Assembly (NCBI RefSeq): GCF_004210375.1
Contig: NC_134829.1
Coordinates: 57,776,107 to 57,840,106 of the forward strand
Length of the DNA: 64,000 nt
From: Tachypleus tridentatus
Taxonomy: Eukaryota; Arthropoda; Merostomata; Xiphosura; Limulidae
Reading direction: 5' to 3'
The notes under the pieces: model-generated
The model's database searches: none
What the model was told of the DNA's origin: nothing
The model's input: only the letters and a program-made list of their open reading frames with translations
Translations under genes and position numbers: made by a program
Part shown: positions 11,024 to 22,425 of the stretch, in pieces
Position numbering within the stretch: the stretch's first letter is position 1
How the letters are laid out: each line of letters begins with the position of its first letter

Positions 11024-11117
11024 GTTGTTCGCTCTTCTATGTAAAAGTGTTTTCTCAGCCCAAACGAGCCGTTTTTGCATATAAATTTCTCAACAAGTGG
11101 GTTTCTTGTCATCACCG

Positions 11118-11990
11118 AGTTTCTCCTATACTTGTAACCACCTTCAGAAATTCGTGTGACTGTAGTTTAATAAACCAAAAAAGGATTAGCATTTAATACA
11201 ATGCATACACTGCCTCGATATGGGTTGTGCTCTAAAGGTATTCGAGTAATCATGGTACGTTTGACGAACTACCTGATATGTAATTTTAATCGTGTTTCGA
11301 TAGTGTTTCTGAGCTATTTTTTTTTAAACGCGTGAATAAGTTGAATCGTTGTTACAAGAACCTTGTTTGAGGTTATGATAATGTCCTCACCTGGTTGTTT
11401 AGGAAATATATAGAGATCACGACCTCTTCAGTGTTTATTGAGAATTACCAGTCATGCTGTATCAACTAATCACATGAGATAAATATAGGATGTATCGTTC
11501 TTTCACCCATACGTGTTTCTTTGAAATCACTTTCAGATCTACTAGTTTGCAATATGCGTTATCATCTCCAACTTACAAGTGATGGATATGAGCAAAGGCA
11601 ACTATTCAACATCATTCACCACTAACTATTTGATCTTCTTTATTTTTACCTAACGGTGGAATGGCCAATCACATCATAACTCTCCCCACGTCTGAGAAGG
11701 CTTATATTTTCGTTTATTTGAATTGGAAATAAACGACCTACAGATAGCGAATAAAATGTCTTTACAAACAGGATATGAAAGTCTAACGTGGTAGAGAAGC
11801 GACTGCCTCTTAAACAGCAATGTTTTCTTGAAGATTATTTGTTATGTTTATCAATTTTTGTCTGATTTCTTTACTTTTATAAAACTTCTTCATTCAGTAA
11901 AGTTGGTGTGTGATGCTTCGTGACTTATTGTCATGATCGAATCTTCTGTGTCACGTACAAAAAAGCTAAGTATGCAAAAAACAACATCAT
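11118..11990 (+). repeat. tRNA-Val array unit c (diverged, truncated)
   Basis: Collinear with 42296-43130 of the unit but much more diverged than the other units. Recognisable blocks include the starts CACCGAGTTTC and GTAACCACCTTCAG and the later CATGATCGAATC. It ends mid-unit near 11990. It looks like the decayed edge of the array, outside current homogenisation. Confidence 0.7.
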
Positions 11991-12311
11991 TTAACAGAAT
12001 GTCCGAAGTATCTGCACATCACGTGACATCAAAGAGGTAATACACAGTTACGAGCACGAGTTGCAAGTTATGAAAAAATCAAGTTTTCAAATTCATTATA
12101 AATTATTATTTTTTCTTATTACATTTTATTAGTTTTTTTACATTTTAATATGAAAATAGTAATTACGAAACGCTAATTTACTTATAAATTATTTATTTCG
12201 CTTAAATTTTTAGTGATTTAAATAATTTATTGTCTATATATTAAATTATATTAAAGTTCCAATTTTGCGTGTATTTTAAAATGAGATGAATTGGGACTTC
12301 TTCCTTTATAC
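11991..12311. other. AT-rich sequence without recognised content
   Basis: I see nothing here beyond very AT-rich runs; no coding signal and no clear repeat. The last eight bases (12304-12311) are the left target duplication of the following hAT element. Confidence 0.5.
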
Positions 12312-12495
12312 CAGTGATTCCCATCAGGGATGCTCGCACCCCTTGAGGGTGAGAGATAGCGTTCCAGAGGTAGTGAAATAATATTTGTTTTGTCCACCTT
12401 CACCTTTATTGTTAAATAAATAATTATTGTGAGGGGTGCGAGAACATATTAAATTTTTTAGGGATGCGAGGCATAAAAAAGGTTGGGAACTACTG
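12312..12495 (+). mobile_element. 184-bp non-autonomous hAT-type element
   Basis: Starts CAGTGATTCCC and ends GGTTGGGAACTACTG, giving imperfect inverted ends that begin and end with CAGTG/ACTG. It is flanked by near-identical 8-bp duplications, CTTTATAC at 12304-12311 and CTTTATGC at 12496-12503. The 8-bp duplication and CAGTG-type ends are typical of hAT. No coding capacity. Confidence 0.75.
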
Positions 12496-12503
12496 CTTTA
12501 TGC

Positions 12504-12764
12504 CATGAAAGAGGTCAACGTAACATTCAAGATTTTTTTTTTAATACTATTATACATATAACATTTATTATTCAGAAAATTTCTCATGTAAGAAATACTT
12601 ATGGTTTAAAGGCTATATTATGTAACAAAATGTTTTTAGTTAGTAATAAAGCTTTTTTTAGTAGGGAAAAAGCGAAAATCAACTCTTAGAAAGGAAACAC
12701 TTTGATTATGTACGATATATTAGACTGCTTCCGTATGAATTAATTGCAAGCTCATGATTTCATA
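12504..12764. other. AT-rich sequence without recognised content
   Basis: No gene or repeat recognised; the 68-codon open frame here is low-complexity and unsupported. Confidence 0.4.
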
Positions 12765-13030
12765 GGCCCAGCTTGGCCAGGTGGTTAAGGCGCTCGATTC
12801 GTAATTTGAATGTCGCGGTTTCAAATTCCCATTGCACCAAATATGCTCGCCCTTTCAGCCGTGGGGGCATAATAATATGGCGGTCAATTCCACTGTTCGT
12901 TGGTAAAAGAGTAGCCCACAAATTGGCGGTGGGTGGTGACGACTAGCTGCCTTCCCTCTACTCTCTAATTAGGAACGGCTAGCGCAGATAGCCCTCGTGC
13001 AGCTTTGCGCGCAATTCAAAAAAGAAACAA
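12765..13030 (+). mobile_element. tRNA-headed SINE (family 1)
   Basis: The head is tRNA-like, with GGCCAGGTGGTTAAGGCG and a B-box-like segment. A conserved body follows, containing CGCCCTTTCAGCCGTGGGGG, AAAAGAGTAGCCCA and GACGGCTAGCGCAGATAGCC-like blocks. The tail is A-rich (GCGCAATTCAAAAA). The anticodon-loop position reads CGT in better-preserved copies, suggesting a tRNA-Thr-like ancestor. About 260 bp, moderately diverged. Confidence 0.85.
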
Positions 13031-13225
13031 ATTGACGTCATACTTAGCTGATAGAAAAATACTAAATGTTCTTTCAACATATATTGTAGAAACATGGCTT
13101 CCATTTCTTATATGGACAATACTCCTTTGTTGTTAACTTGAAATGTTTATTTAAGGACATGGGTTTGTTTTGTGGTAGAACTAGAGATTTAGGACCAGGC
13201 AGGACGAACTATAATACAGGTAATT

Positions 13226-13427
13226 GTTTTTGTTTTTTGTTTTTCACGCAAAGCTACTCGAGGGCTATCTGTGCTAGCCGTCCCCAATTTAAAAGTGTAA
13301 GACTAGAGGAAAGGCAGCTAGTCATCACCAACTCTTTGGCTACTCTTTTACCAGTGGACAGTGAGATTGACCATCACATTATAATGACCCCACGGCTGAA
13401 AGGGCGAGCATGTTTGGCAAATGCTTT
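13226..13427 (-). mobile_element. SINE family 1, lacking tRNA head
   Basis: Minus-strand copy of the SINE body and tail (TTTCACGCAAAGCTACTCGA through GGGCGAGCATGTTTGG); the tRNA-like head is missing. The open frame over it is only the SINE read in sense. Confidence 0.8.
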
Positions 13428-13510
13428 TGGTACTTAATAAATATTTCCATATTTGGGATTAAGTAAGAAAAGAAATTTTTAATGGAAACCATTAATAAAA
13501 TCACTATACA

Positions 13511-13832
13511 TATATATGTAGCTAAGCCTGCCACACAATATTTATAATGTAGCTAAGCCTGCCACACAAGATTTATATATGTAGCTAAGCCTTCCACACA
13601 AGATTTATATATGTAGCTAAGCCTTCCACACAAGATTTATATATGTAGCTAAGCCTGCCACACAAGATTTATATATGTAGCTAAGCCTCTCACACAAAAT
13701 TTATATATGTAGCTAAGCCTCCACAAAAAATTTATATATGTAGCTAAGCCTTCCACACTATATTTATATATGTAGATAAGCCTGACACACAATATTTATA
13801 TATGTAGCTAAGTCTGCTACACAATATTTTAT
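13511..13832. repeat. 32-bp minisatellite, about 10 copies
   Basis: Tandem units of 31-33 bp built around GTAGCTAAGCCTGCCACACA followed by an AT-rich stretch. Units differ by a few substitutions (GCC/TTCC, CAAGA/CAATA). Confidence 0.92.
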
Positions 13833-13964
13833 CTTCTTTACAGATGTTAAATTTCTAAGTGCATTCACTTCTTTCCCAATATTTTTATTGAATTTTCATT
13901 TTAGGCTTTTTTCAGAGTCAGATACTGATTTTTGTGGCTGTGTTTTAACTCAATAAAACTAGAA

Positions 13965-14105
13965 ATAACCTAAACTGTTGTGCAAAGCTACATAAGGGTT
14001 ATGTACAGATAGCCATCCCTAATTGTTAACTGGTATACAAGAAGTGACAACTTTTGGGTTTCTTTTATCTGACCAAGTAAAGAAATTTATCCATCATTCT
14101 TACAA
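13965..14105 (-). mobile_element. degenerate SINE fragment (family 1 tail)
   Basis: TGTGCAAAGCTACATAAGGG, then CAGATAGCCATCCCTAATTG, matches the SINE tail and body on the minus strand with many changes; no head. Confidence 0.5.
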
Positions 14106-16397
14106 TGCATCTACAACTTGAAAGTGTGAGGGGTATTTTTGTGATAATGAGTTACAAACTATGAATCCCTAAAGTTACAGTCTGTGTACATTAACCACTA
14201 GGATGATGCTTTTACAAAGACTTTTTTGTACTTCCCTGTTCTTTGGATTGTACAATACCTAAAACCCAAAACTAAACCCAACTAAAAGTAGTACAGCAGA
14301 ACCCTTTAACTACACTATTTTCAAACTGTTTAAAAACTAATATCATAGCACTTGTCCTAACATGTAGTTGGTCAAGTAAAAGGTTGGTTTGAATTTTAAT
14401 AGAGTTGGTAGTTTTAAGGGAAGTTATTTTTAATATTAGAATACATTTATTAACCATTAAAGAGATACCAAAATGATTTAAATTAGTTGATATTAAATAA
14501 GTGAGGAAAATTTTCATTCACCCAAAAGAACTCCTGTGTTACCACGCATTTGTACAGGAATACAGTTAAACTAGTTTCACTCATGATTTGACAGGTACAC
14601 TACAGAATCTGTACATTTAATGAAAAAAAGATTCTTTGTTTACAAGTAGAAATGTATCTGAAAACTGAAATCAGCATATATTCCTTCACAAAGAGTGCAA
14701 TACTATTCACTGCATGTGAAAGTGTGAAGGGGTTATCTGTATATGAAAAACTGTGTTTTAACATTCGACCTTTCAATTTGTGTATGCTATTTAATAAAAC
14801 AAATTAATTTTAAACAAATATGTACAAACAACAAGTGATGTCCAAAGTTCAGTGTGACACATATGATGTGTTATACCTGTCACATCAAGTTATTTCGAAA
14901 ATTATGTGGCACGTGTGTTACACTCTATTATGTCCATCTTAGCTGGGTCGCAAACAAACACAATACAGAATTATTCTTATGCTTATTTATAGTGAATTTC
15001 ATTTTTTATGCAGCTACTAGGTTTTTAAGTCTTGTGTGATTAAATGGATATCTTTCTAAAGTCATTATTATTATAATCACTGTTTTAGAATGTTTCTGTT
15101 AGTATTATTTAATTATAAAAAATACTGTTAAACAACTGTTCAGATCTTTAATTTGCTTACATTAAATATACTACTTAAGTGTATATATACATTTATATAT
15201 ATAGATACACACACTTGTTTGTATTGTTTGTTCACAGTTAGCCATGATCCAATTCTCAAACTTATTTTTTTATTACTCTAACACAGAACACGATGTTTGG
15301 CTGACAATGAGAAACAAATCTATATTACTGGGAAGGCAAGGCCAGGAAGCTGAAACTTTTAAGTACTTGTTCTGTTATATGTATTTGAGGACATATAATA
15401 TGTGGTAATTATTTATAAGTGCACATATAGAATTATGAGAATTTGATAAACTTCCTAAAAAAGTTACAGATGCTATATTCCTTAAAAAGGTTCTTAATTC
15501 TGAGCTCATATGCTGTCACCTCATTGAGCTTGCAAATGAGACAACCACACAGACAAAGTTCCAACTGTGGAAAGGATATATGGAATGAAAATATGAAGAG
15601 CTATATCTCAAGAGCTGACAGGTCTGAAAGAAGAAATTGATGGATTACCTTTGTCATGTCTGTACACTCACAGACAAAAACACACAACATTATTTTTTAC
15701 AACAATGGAATGCAAACCACGGACTCTCAAATTCACAATCCTGCATAATAACCACTAGGTCTAGTCTAGCCTAAAGAATAACAGTTAACAGGTTAGACAG
15801 TGAATCTGAGGATCCATGGTTTGCATCTCATTGCTGCAAAGAAACTTATTAAAAATTCACAGAAATATACCATTTGAATGTGTTTTTTTGTTTTACAGAT
15901 ATAGCTACAGCTAGAGAAAATGTTAAGAAAAGCTTAAATCATTTATGCATGCAAAATTATTTAGTATTTAGCACAATAAATAATGTAAAACAAACTGGTA
16001 AACTTTAGAAAATAAATTTCAAAACTTGTTTACCTGCAGCTTCTTCAGATTCAAGTTGTCTAGTGGAGTGGCCTGTCTTTACTTAGTTCAAATAAAGGCA
16101 TTTTCTCACTGGATATTGAAAACTGTTAGAAAAGGAATGATAAAAACGGTCTTCCTGGGATGGTGTTTGAAGTATATATATAGATTTTTTTGTGACTTAA
16201 GTTTGTAAGTGGATAAATTCTTTTTACATGTATTTAAAATAAGTTATGGCTCATTTACATAAGCACGTGGAATGCAAAAGAATATATGGAAAGAAACTGA
16301 AGCTTATAAAAATTAAAAATAGTTTTTTGTACTGTTTAGGTTAACTGTACTATATTAAAAACAGTGTTCAAAATGCAACTCGAGTGATTATGTTCTA
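14106..16397. other. non-genic sequence; possible tRNA-like SINE pieces near 15690-15850
   Basis: No coding region is supported. Two oppositely oriented tRNA-like pieces lie at about 15690-15770 (minus) and 15793-15850 (plus). They share the ATGGTTTGCATCTCATTG-type segment and may be a third, short SINE family. Otherwise AT-rich and unremarkable. Confidence 0.4.
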
Positions 16398-16637
16398 CAG
16401 GGTGTTTGGAAAGTCACCGTGAAGTTTTGTAACCATAGTTTATTCAGTCTATTTCAAGCCAGCAACTGATAGCGGTGTTTACAAACAAAATAAGAAGGAT
16501 CCAGGCCTGTATTGATACCAACGAGGGATACTTTCAACATTGTTTATGATTGTCATTCATATTTACCTCCTGTATTCTATATTTAAACACGTCTGTTAAT
16601 AAATATATATGTGCACAGTGACTTTCCAAACACCCTG
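16398..16637. mobile_element. 240-bp mariner-type MITE
   Basis: Terminal inverted repeats of about 24 bp (CAGGGTGTTTGGAAAGTC...) match with one difference, and the element is flanked by TA on both sides (16396-16397 and 16638-16639). TA duplication and CAGGGTG ends are typical of mariner/Tc1 transposons. No transposase is present, so it would need one in trans. Confidence 0.85.
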
Positions 16638-16639
16638 TA

Positions 16640-17308
16640 TTATTCAACACTATTTCCACAACATGTTAAGATTCTGTAATAAATGGTGGGGTCAATCACA
16701 GCCCAAGCATCTTGATGGATTTTCCAATACCACATATGAAGTTTGGCTATCAAGACCATCTTTAAGTAAAACAAAGGCCCACAAGTCTATTGAGTTGCAC
16801 CTTAGGATGTGATAAGCATGTGTTGAACAGTTTTACTGCAATTTCAATTTCTTTGGCCATCTTTCTCCAAGAAACAGTATCAATTTCAGAGCATAACTGG
16901 AAACATGTTAACTCGTAGCTTATAAGCCTTCATCAGCCTCAAATCCTTAATTATTATATTGTCAACAGTACTAGGAAATGCATGCATCATGATAGCTTTT
17001 TCTGTATGTCAAAGCATTCTCTATTCTCTTTTGTAGCAATCACCTTCATTTCATGTATGAAGACACTGCTGTTGTTACAAAATAAGTAACATCCAATAAT
17101 AATTTATTCAACGTCACTCAAATAGTATTTAAATTGGTTTTTGCAATAACATTTTTATAGCTAAATATTTAACTCTGTAAACGACATGAAAACAGAAATC
17201 AAATTCATAGAAAATTATAATAAAGAAAAAAGCAAAGTTGGAGTCAGTACTTACCTAATAAACAAGGTTACACTACATATCAAAATCTGCTTCATTTCAA
17301 AAGTAGAA
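16640..17308. other. non-genic AT-rich sequence
   Basis: Nothing recognised; the short open frame at 16609-16812 begins inside the MITE and has no family signature. Confidence 0.4.
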
Positions 17309-18075
17309 ACACTAAATTCAGAACATAATAAATTGTACAATATTATACTGTAAGATTAGACTAACACTAAATTCAGAACATAATAAATTGTACAATATTA
17401 TACTGTAAGATTAGACTAACACTAAATTCAGAACATAATAAATTGTACCATATTATACTGTAAGATTAGACTAACACTAAATTCAGAACATAATAAATTG
17501 TACAATATTATACTGTAAGATTAGACTAACACTAAATTCAGAACATAATAAATTGTACCATATTATACTGTAAGATTAGACTAACACTACATTCAGAACA
17601 AAATAAATTGTACAATATTATACTGTAAGATTAGACTAACACTAAATTCAGAACAAAATAAATTGTACCATATTATACTGTAAGATTAGACTAACACTAA
17701 ATTCAGAACAAAATAAATTGTACAATATTATACTGTAAGATTAGACTAACACTAAATTCAGAACAAAATAAATTGTACAATATTACACTGTAAGATTAGA
17801 CTAACACTAAATTCAGACATAATAAATTGTACCATATTATACTGTAAGATTAGACTAACACTAAATTCAGAACAAACTAAATTGTACAATATTATACTGT
17901 AAGATTAGACTAGCACTAAATTCAGAACAAACTAAATTGTACAATATTATACTGTAAGATTAGACTAACACTAAATTCAGAACAAAATAAATTGTACAAT
18001 ATTATACAGCAAGATAAGACTCACACTAAATTCAGAACAAAATAAATTGCACAATATTATATAGAAAGATTAAAC
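17309..18075. repeat. 55-bp minisatellite, about 14 copies
   Basis: Regular 55-bp period, e.g. TATTATACTGTAAGATTAGA starting at 17341, 17396 and 17451. The copies are very similar, with alternating A/C and T/A variants (TACAA/TACCA, CATAA/CAAAA), so variant units seem interspersed. The last two copies are more diverged. Confidence 0.95.
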
Positions 18076-20089
18076 TTTTGGTGATTATTTTACAGAAAAT
18101 TTTAGTAGAACATGTATAAATAAACGTAACTGAATACAAAAAATATTTCAATAAATAATCAAGAATAGGATACTTTAAAGGAAATAATAACACTGTGTAT
18201 ACATATTAGTACCTACAAATGAGAGAGTTAGCAACACAGGATCACACAAAAAAGATGCAATAGATTATAAAAAAAATAGTAATCAAGGCTGGAGCACTTT
18301 CAGATACTTGACTATTCTTTTCTATGAGAATAAAACAAAATGAAGAAAAGACAACGATTCGAAAATGTTCCAGTAGTTGGTGTTTCGTTTTTCAAATCGG
18401 TATCAGCATCTCAACCATTCTTACTGCATATCTATAGATATTTATTCAGTTGTTTCTCAATTTAAATAAAAAGGAAAAAAAAACTATTTTAATGGATTTG
18501 TCCAAGTCCAAGAAAGAATTTACAAACTAAAAACACAAACCATACAACTAAAGCTAATAACTAGTCAAACTAACATGTTAAAACAAGTAAAGAAAACTTT
18601 ACAAAAAACCAAGTAAATGTAGGGATATTAGTCCTTCACAAACAATCTAAACACAATGATTTTTAAATGATACCCAAAACTGGAGACTTTTGAATAGTTC
18701 ACTATTCTTCTATAGAAGTATAAAGTGTTATGTTTAAAGACTGTAATGAAATGTATAGACAGGAATGTCGATATCACGTAAACTGGATGTCCAATACAAG
18801 TTAGCCTTGAGAACTAGCAAATCATAATTTAGAGTCATTGGTAACACATTCAGCTTGTACCAAAAAGTTGTGTACAGTACATAAGGGTTAAATGTGATAA
18901 CATTTATAAGAAATGTTAACCTCTTGGAGTTGTATGCATTTCCTTGCAATTCCTGTTATGAACCACTACCATAGTCCGTGATTCAAATAACCTTGGTATG
19001 AAAATGTAGTTAATAAAACAAATTTTAACTTTAAAAGGAAATATTTAAAACAATCCTCAATCTCCACAAGTAAGAAAATTATGACATTTGTTCTGTCAGT
19101 ATCTTTTCTAATTTATTTACCAAGAAATATGGAATTCATACTGTAAATATTACTCAAGTAAAGCAATTTTTATAACCTTCAATATTATTTGTTTAGAAAA
19201 CCATAAACATCCTCTCTTTCATAAATAGCCAAGTTTTCTTTGACATTGCATATTATCTATTACAACTAGAAAAACGAAACTTATAATCTATTAAATGACA
19301 TACTATATTATGCTGTTTTCTTAAGAGAGAATTGTCTATTTCATCAACCAGTTTTAACTTCCTCTCATGGGAATCACCTAAATGATTTTAACGGCTCCTA
19401 CTGTACTATTAGAAAGCAAGACAAATAACAATAGTTATGTGGCATTGTGTGCTTTTTGCAAGTTATTATTGTGTGTTCTTGGGCACAGTATTTAATTAAA
19501 TAAATTATTTAATGTAGTAGAACCATTAGTATAAAAAGTAGGTTTATATTTCATCAACAGTAAACAGCAAGATGAAACCAACGTATAGAGAACTGATGCT
19601 TTTAAAACTGTTTCTTTGTTTCATTTAAAAAGTATAAAATAGAGTGCTTTAAAAAACAAAACGTACCAATGTAATGAAAGGATTCAATTCAGTGAAATTC
19701 ATCCTACTAGTATAACAACAGTGGTAACTCTCAATGTCAGGAGAATCAACACTAAGAACAGTTGTTGGTTGGGTCAAGAAACACTAATTCATCTCTTATA
19801 TGATAAACATCATCTTTATAAGGAATAAGCAACATAAACAGTTAAGAACAAAACTCATACAGTCAGCTTTTTAAGTAGTTGATTAGGTGGTATGTGAAAA
19901 GCTACACAAAGAACTATATGGTCCAAACCAAAGGAGATTCAACTAATTGACAGAAATCACCATTATGTCTTGAGTTATTCTGTTCAGAAAATAAGATCAG
20001 AGTTGTTACTTTTATAATTCACACACAATCCAAAAGCACAAAGAATGATTTTACACAGTTTGATGCAAACTATGGACTCAAGTTATAGT
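18076..20089. other. non-genic AT-rich sequence
   Basis: No coding signal, RNA gene or clear repeat seen in this 2-kb stretch. A tRNA-like SINE remnant may lie near 20045-20100. Confidence 0.4.
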
Positions 20090-21640
20090 ATGGTAAGCTA
20101 ATGACTAGGCCAAGCCCAGCATTTGAGAATTAATCCTTTTAATAATTTACTGAAGTGTAGCTTAGATGGAGATAAGAATATAACTAAATCTCTCACTAAT
20201 ATAAGAACATAGCTGTTTGATATGATGAATGAAAGAAAGTTATGGTCAAAAATAAACATCAAGAATTTTGCCTTAAGGACCATGGGAAGAACAATATCAC
20301 CGATATAGAGCTCAAGATTGAAGAAGACAGAAACAAGGTGATCTCTCATTGTTGAAGTCTTCTGTGATCGTCACTGTTTCAAGTGGAATCAGGTGGTCCA
20401 AGATGGAGTGCTATCAATGGAACCCATACTTGGTGGCCAATAAAAAAGCTGTTTGATTCAAGGAACCAAACAAGACAAGCATTAACAATCCTCTCTAAGA
20501 TCTTACAGAGACAGGTTATCAAAGCTACTGGATGATAATTAGAAGGAATTTTGAATACTTCCCAGGCTTTGGAAAAGATAGATTAGCACCAGGCATCAAG
20601 AAAAATGTTCTTCCTTCCAAAACTGGTAAAAAAAACAACCATAAGAAGAGCAAGAAAGAAAGATGGTGCATCATCTCATAGTGAACGTCATCTGGTCTGA
20701 CTCATGCACTGCCAGACAAATGAAGAGCAAGCTGGAGTTCCATCAGTGTTTAGGGGCAATTACAGTCATTGACATAATTGGCCCAATAGGAAAGAGGCAA
20801 TCACTTTGTCCAAGACATGATGGCCAAGAAAACAGAGGAACAGATGGAAGTGTTGTAAAAATAAGTTTTGATGAGGGTATTGGAAATATTTTATACAGCG
20901 ACTTCCTGGTCATATGACTTGAATTTCCAGTAGAAGAGTTGCTAGCGGTATACTTAATCCAAGTTTCCTTTCGGCTTCAATACCTGATCTGTCAAATATG
21001 AAAAGGGGTCTGCTGGAAAGCAATGTAGTTAGAAAGTGTGGGATGTCTGTAATAGGTATCTTAAGTCCATTTCTGAGCCTCCTATGCCTGCCGGCAGGCT
21101 TGAAACCACTATGGACAAGGATATAGTGAGAAATATGTCAAAGTTTTAGGTACAAAATGAATATTTGCTTGAATGATGAATCAGTTGGTCTGTTACAACT
21201 TCCACTGTAGCATTTGAGTCGGAGTGCATCAACCATGGCTAATTTCCCTCAAAACTATAGGAAAATTATCACTGCACCATGAGTTACAATAACCCTCCAA
21301 GAAAAATGAAGGAAAACAAACAGATCATTAGAAGTAAGATATTGAGTAGGTGCCTAAAAATATGTACAAGAATAGCATCAGATACAGTTCATGAACTGAG
21401 AGCATATAGTCCACAGAAAGACCCTTCCTATCAATATCAGCACACCAGAGGGGATTGCATCCTTTAACATCTCCCAAAATATACATTTAATAAATGTGGG
21501 GATACAGCAAATGTTCAAGAAGAATGTCAAGGTCTGACTGATCAGAAGTCTCCCAGTATAAATAGACACTTAGATGTCAAGCGGTGGGTAAGATAATGCA
21601 AAATGAAAATCTCAAGAATAAATACTTAATGTCAAGTACT
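20090..21640 (-). mobile_element. decayed Jockey-type LINE (endonuclease and RT remnants)
   Basis: Read on the minus strand, GDVKGCNPLWCADIDRKGL near 21475-21420 corresponds to the GDFNxxxPLWG region of an APE endonuclease. Near 20550-20450, SNYHPVALITCLCKILERIV matches the first RT blocks of Jockey-like elements (YRPI-LTS-LCK-LER). At 20345-20100, HLVSVFFNLELY matches the catalytic block in which the usual Asp of FDLEKAYD is Asn. The order and spacing fit one element. There are several stops, frame changes and a missing catalytic residue, so it is an old dead copy. I saw no 3' end or target duplication. Confidence 0.7.
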
Positions 21641-22164
21641 TCGCAATGTTATGAAGAATATAGATATGGATGTCATACAGTTAAAGGTAGGTGGAAAATA
21701 AAGATCTGAATGCCATATTTTTATAATATGAAGAATATATATATGAATTTCAAATAGCAAGACGAGAACAATACATGTACGGGTGGAAGTGGTGGATTGT
21801 ACATTGAAGAATAGATATTTGGGTGTTAGATATATAGAATGGCAAGAATAGAGATTTGAGTGTCAACTAGTTAGGAAGACGTTCAATAACTTAGACCTGG
21901 ATGTCAAGCGGTGGGAAAGATAATGCAAAATGGAGATCTGAGGAATAAATACTTAGAAAATGGTATGAATAAAGATTTTGACCTGAAACAATTAGCAAGG
22001 CAATGAAAGATAGAGATATGGATGTCAAACAGTTAAAATGAAGGTGAAAAATAAAGATTTGGATGCCAGATTTCTACAAAAATATTAAGAATATTTAAAA
22101 GTATTTCAAATAGCAAGACAAAGAAGAATCGAGATGTTGGTGGAAGTTTGTGGAAAAACAAGAA
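21573..22164. repeat. ~328-bp imperfect tandem duplication
   Basis: The block starting GATGTCAAGCGGTGGGTAAG near 21573 is repeated from about 21900 (ATGTCAAGCGGTGGGAAAG), with matching internal landmarks (GATAATGCAAAATG, GGATGTCA, CAAATAGCAAGAC). Both blocks appear to be built from older versions of the 37-bp unit that follows. Confidence 0.65.
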
Positions 22165-22425
22165 AGAATAACGATTTGGGTGTTAGACATATAGAAGGAC
22201 AAGAATAGAGATTTGGGTGTTAGACATATAGAAGAACAAGAATAACAATTTGGGTGTTAGATATATAGAAGGACAAGAATAGAGATTTGGGTGTTAGGTA
22301 TATAGAAGGACAAGAATAGAGATTTGGGTGTTAGATATATAGAAGGAGAAGAATAACGATTTGGGTGTTAGATATATAGAAGAACAAGAATAGAGATTTG
22401 GTTGTCAATTCGTTAGCAAGACTAT
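22165..22425. repeat. 37-bp minisatellite, about 7 copies
   Basis: Unit AGAATAGAGATTTGGGTGTT plus AGATATATAGAAGGACA, repeated with a 37-bp period and variants in the first ten bases (TAGAG/TAACG). Confidence 0.88.

Larger units (their letters stand above)
10246..11117 (+). mobile_element. Penelope-like element, 3' fragment
   Basis: Encodes the C-terminal part of a Penelope-like polymerase: a linker with IPYIPDISKQI, then a GIY-YIG endonuclease (IIYKIQCDNC, FYIGETSRKMETR) and KIKEALLIQQLKPKIN. The RT domain is absent. The non-coding 3' end carries a hammerhead-like core near 10997-11023. A second copy lies inverted at 24035-24910. The flanks are array unit b and array unit c, with the tRNA gene and about 100 bp of spacer lost at the insertion. 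Confidence 0.8.

Noticed and set aside
13511-18075. CRISPR-like arrays (regular repeats at 13511-13832 and 17309-18075)
   Set aside because: Units are directly adjacent with no unique spacers, and the context is eukaryotic.
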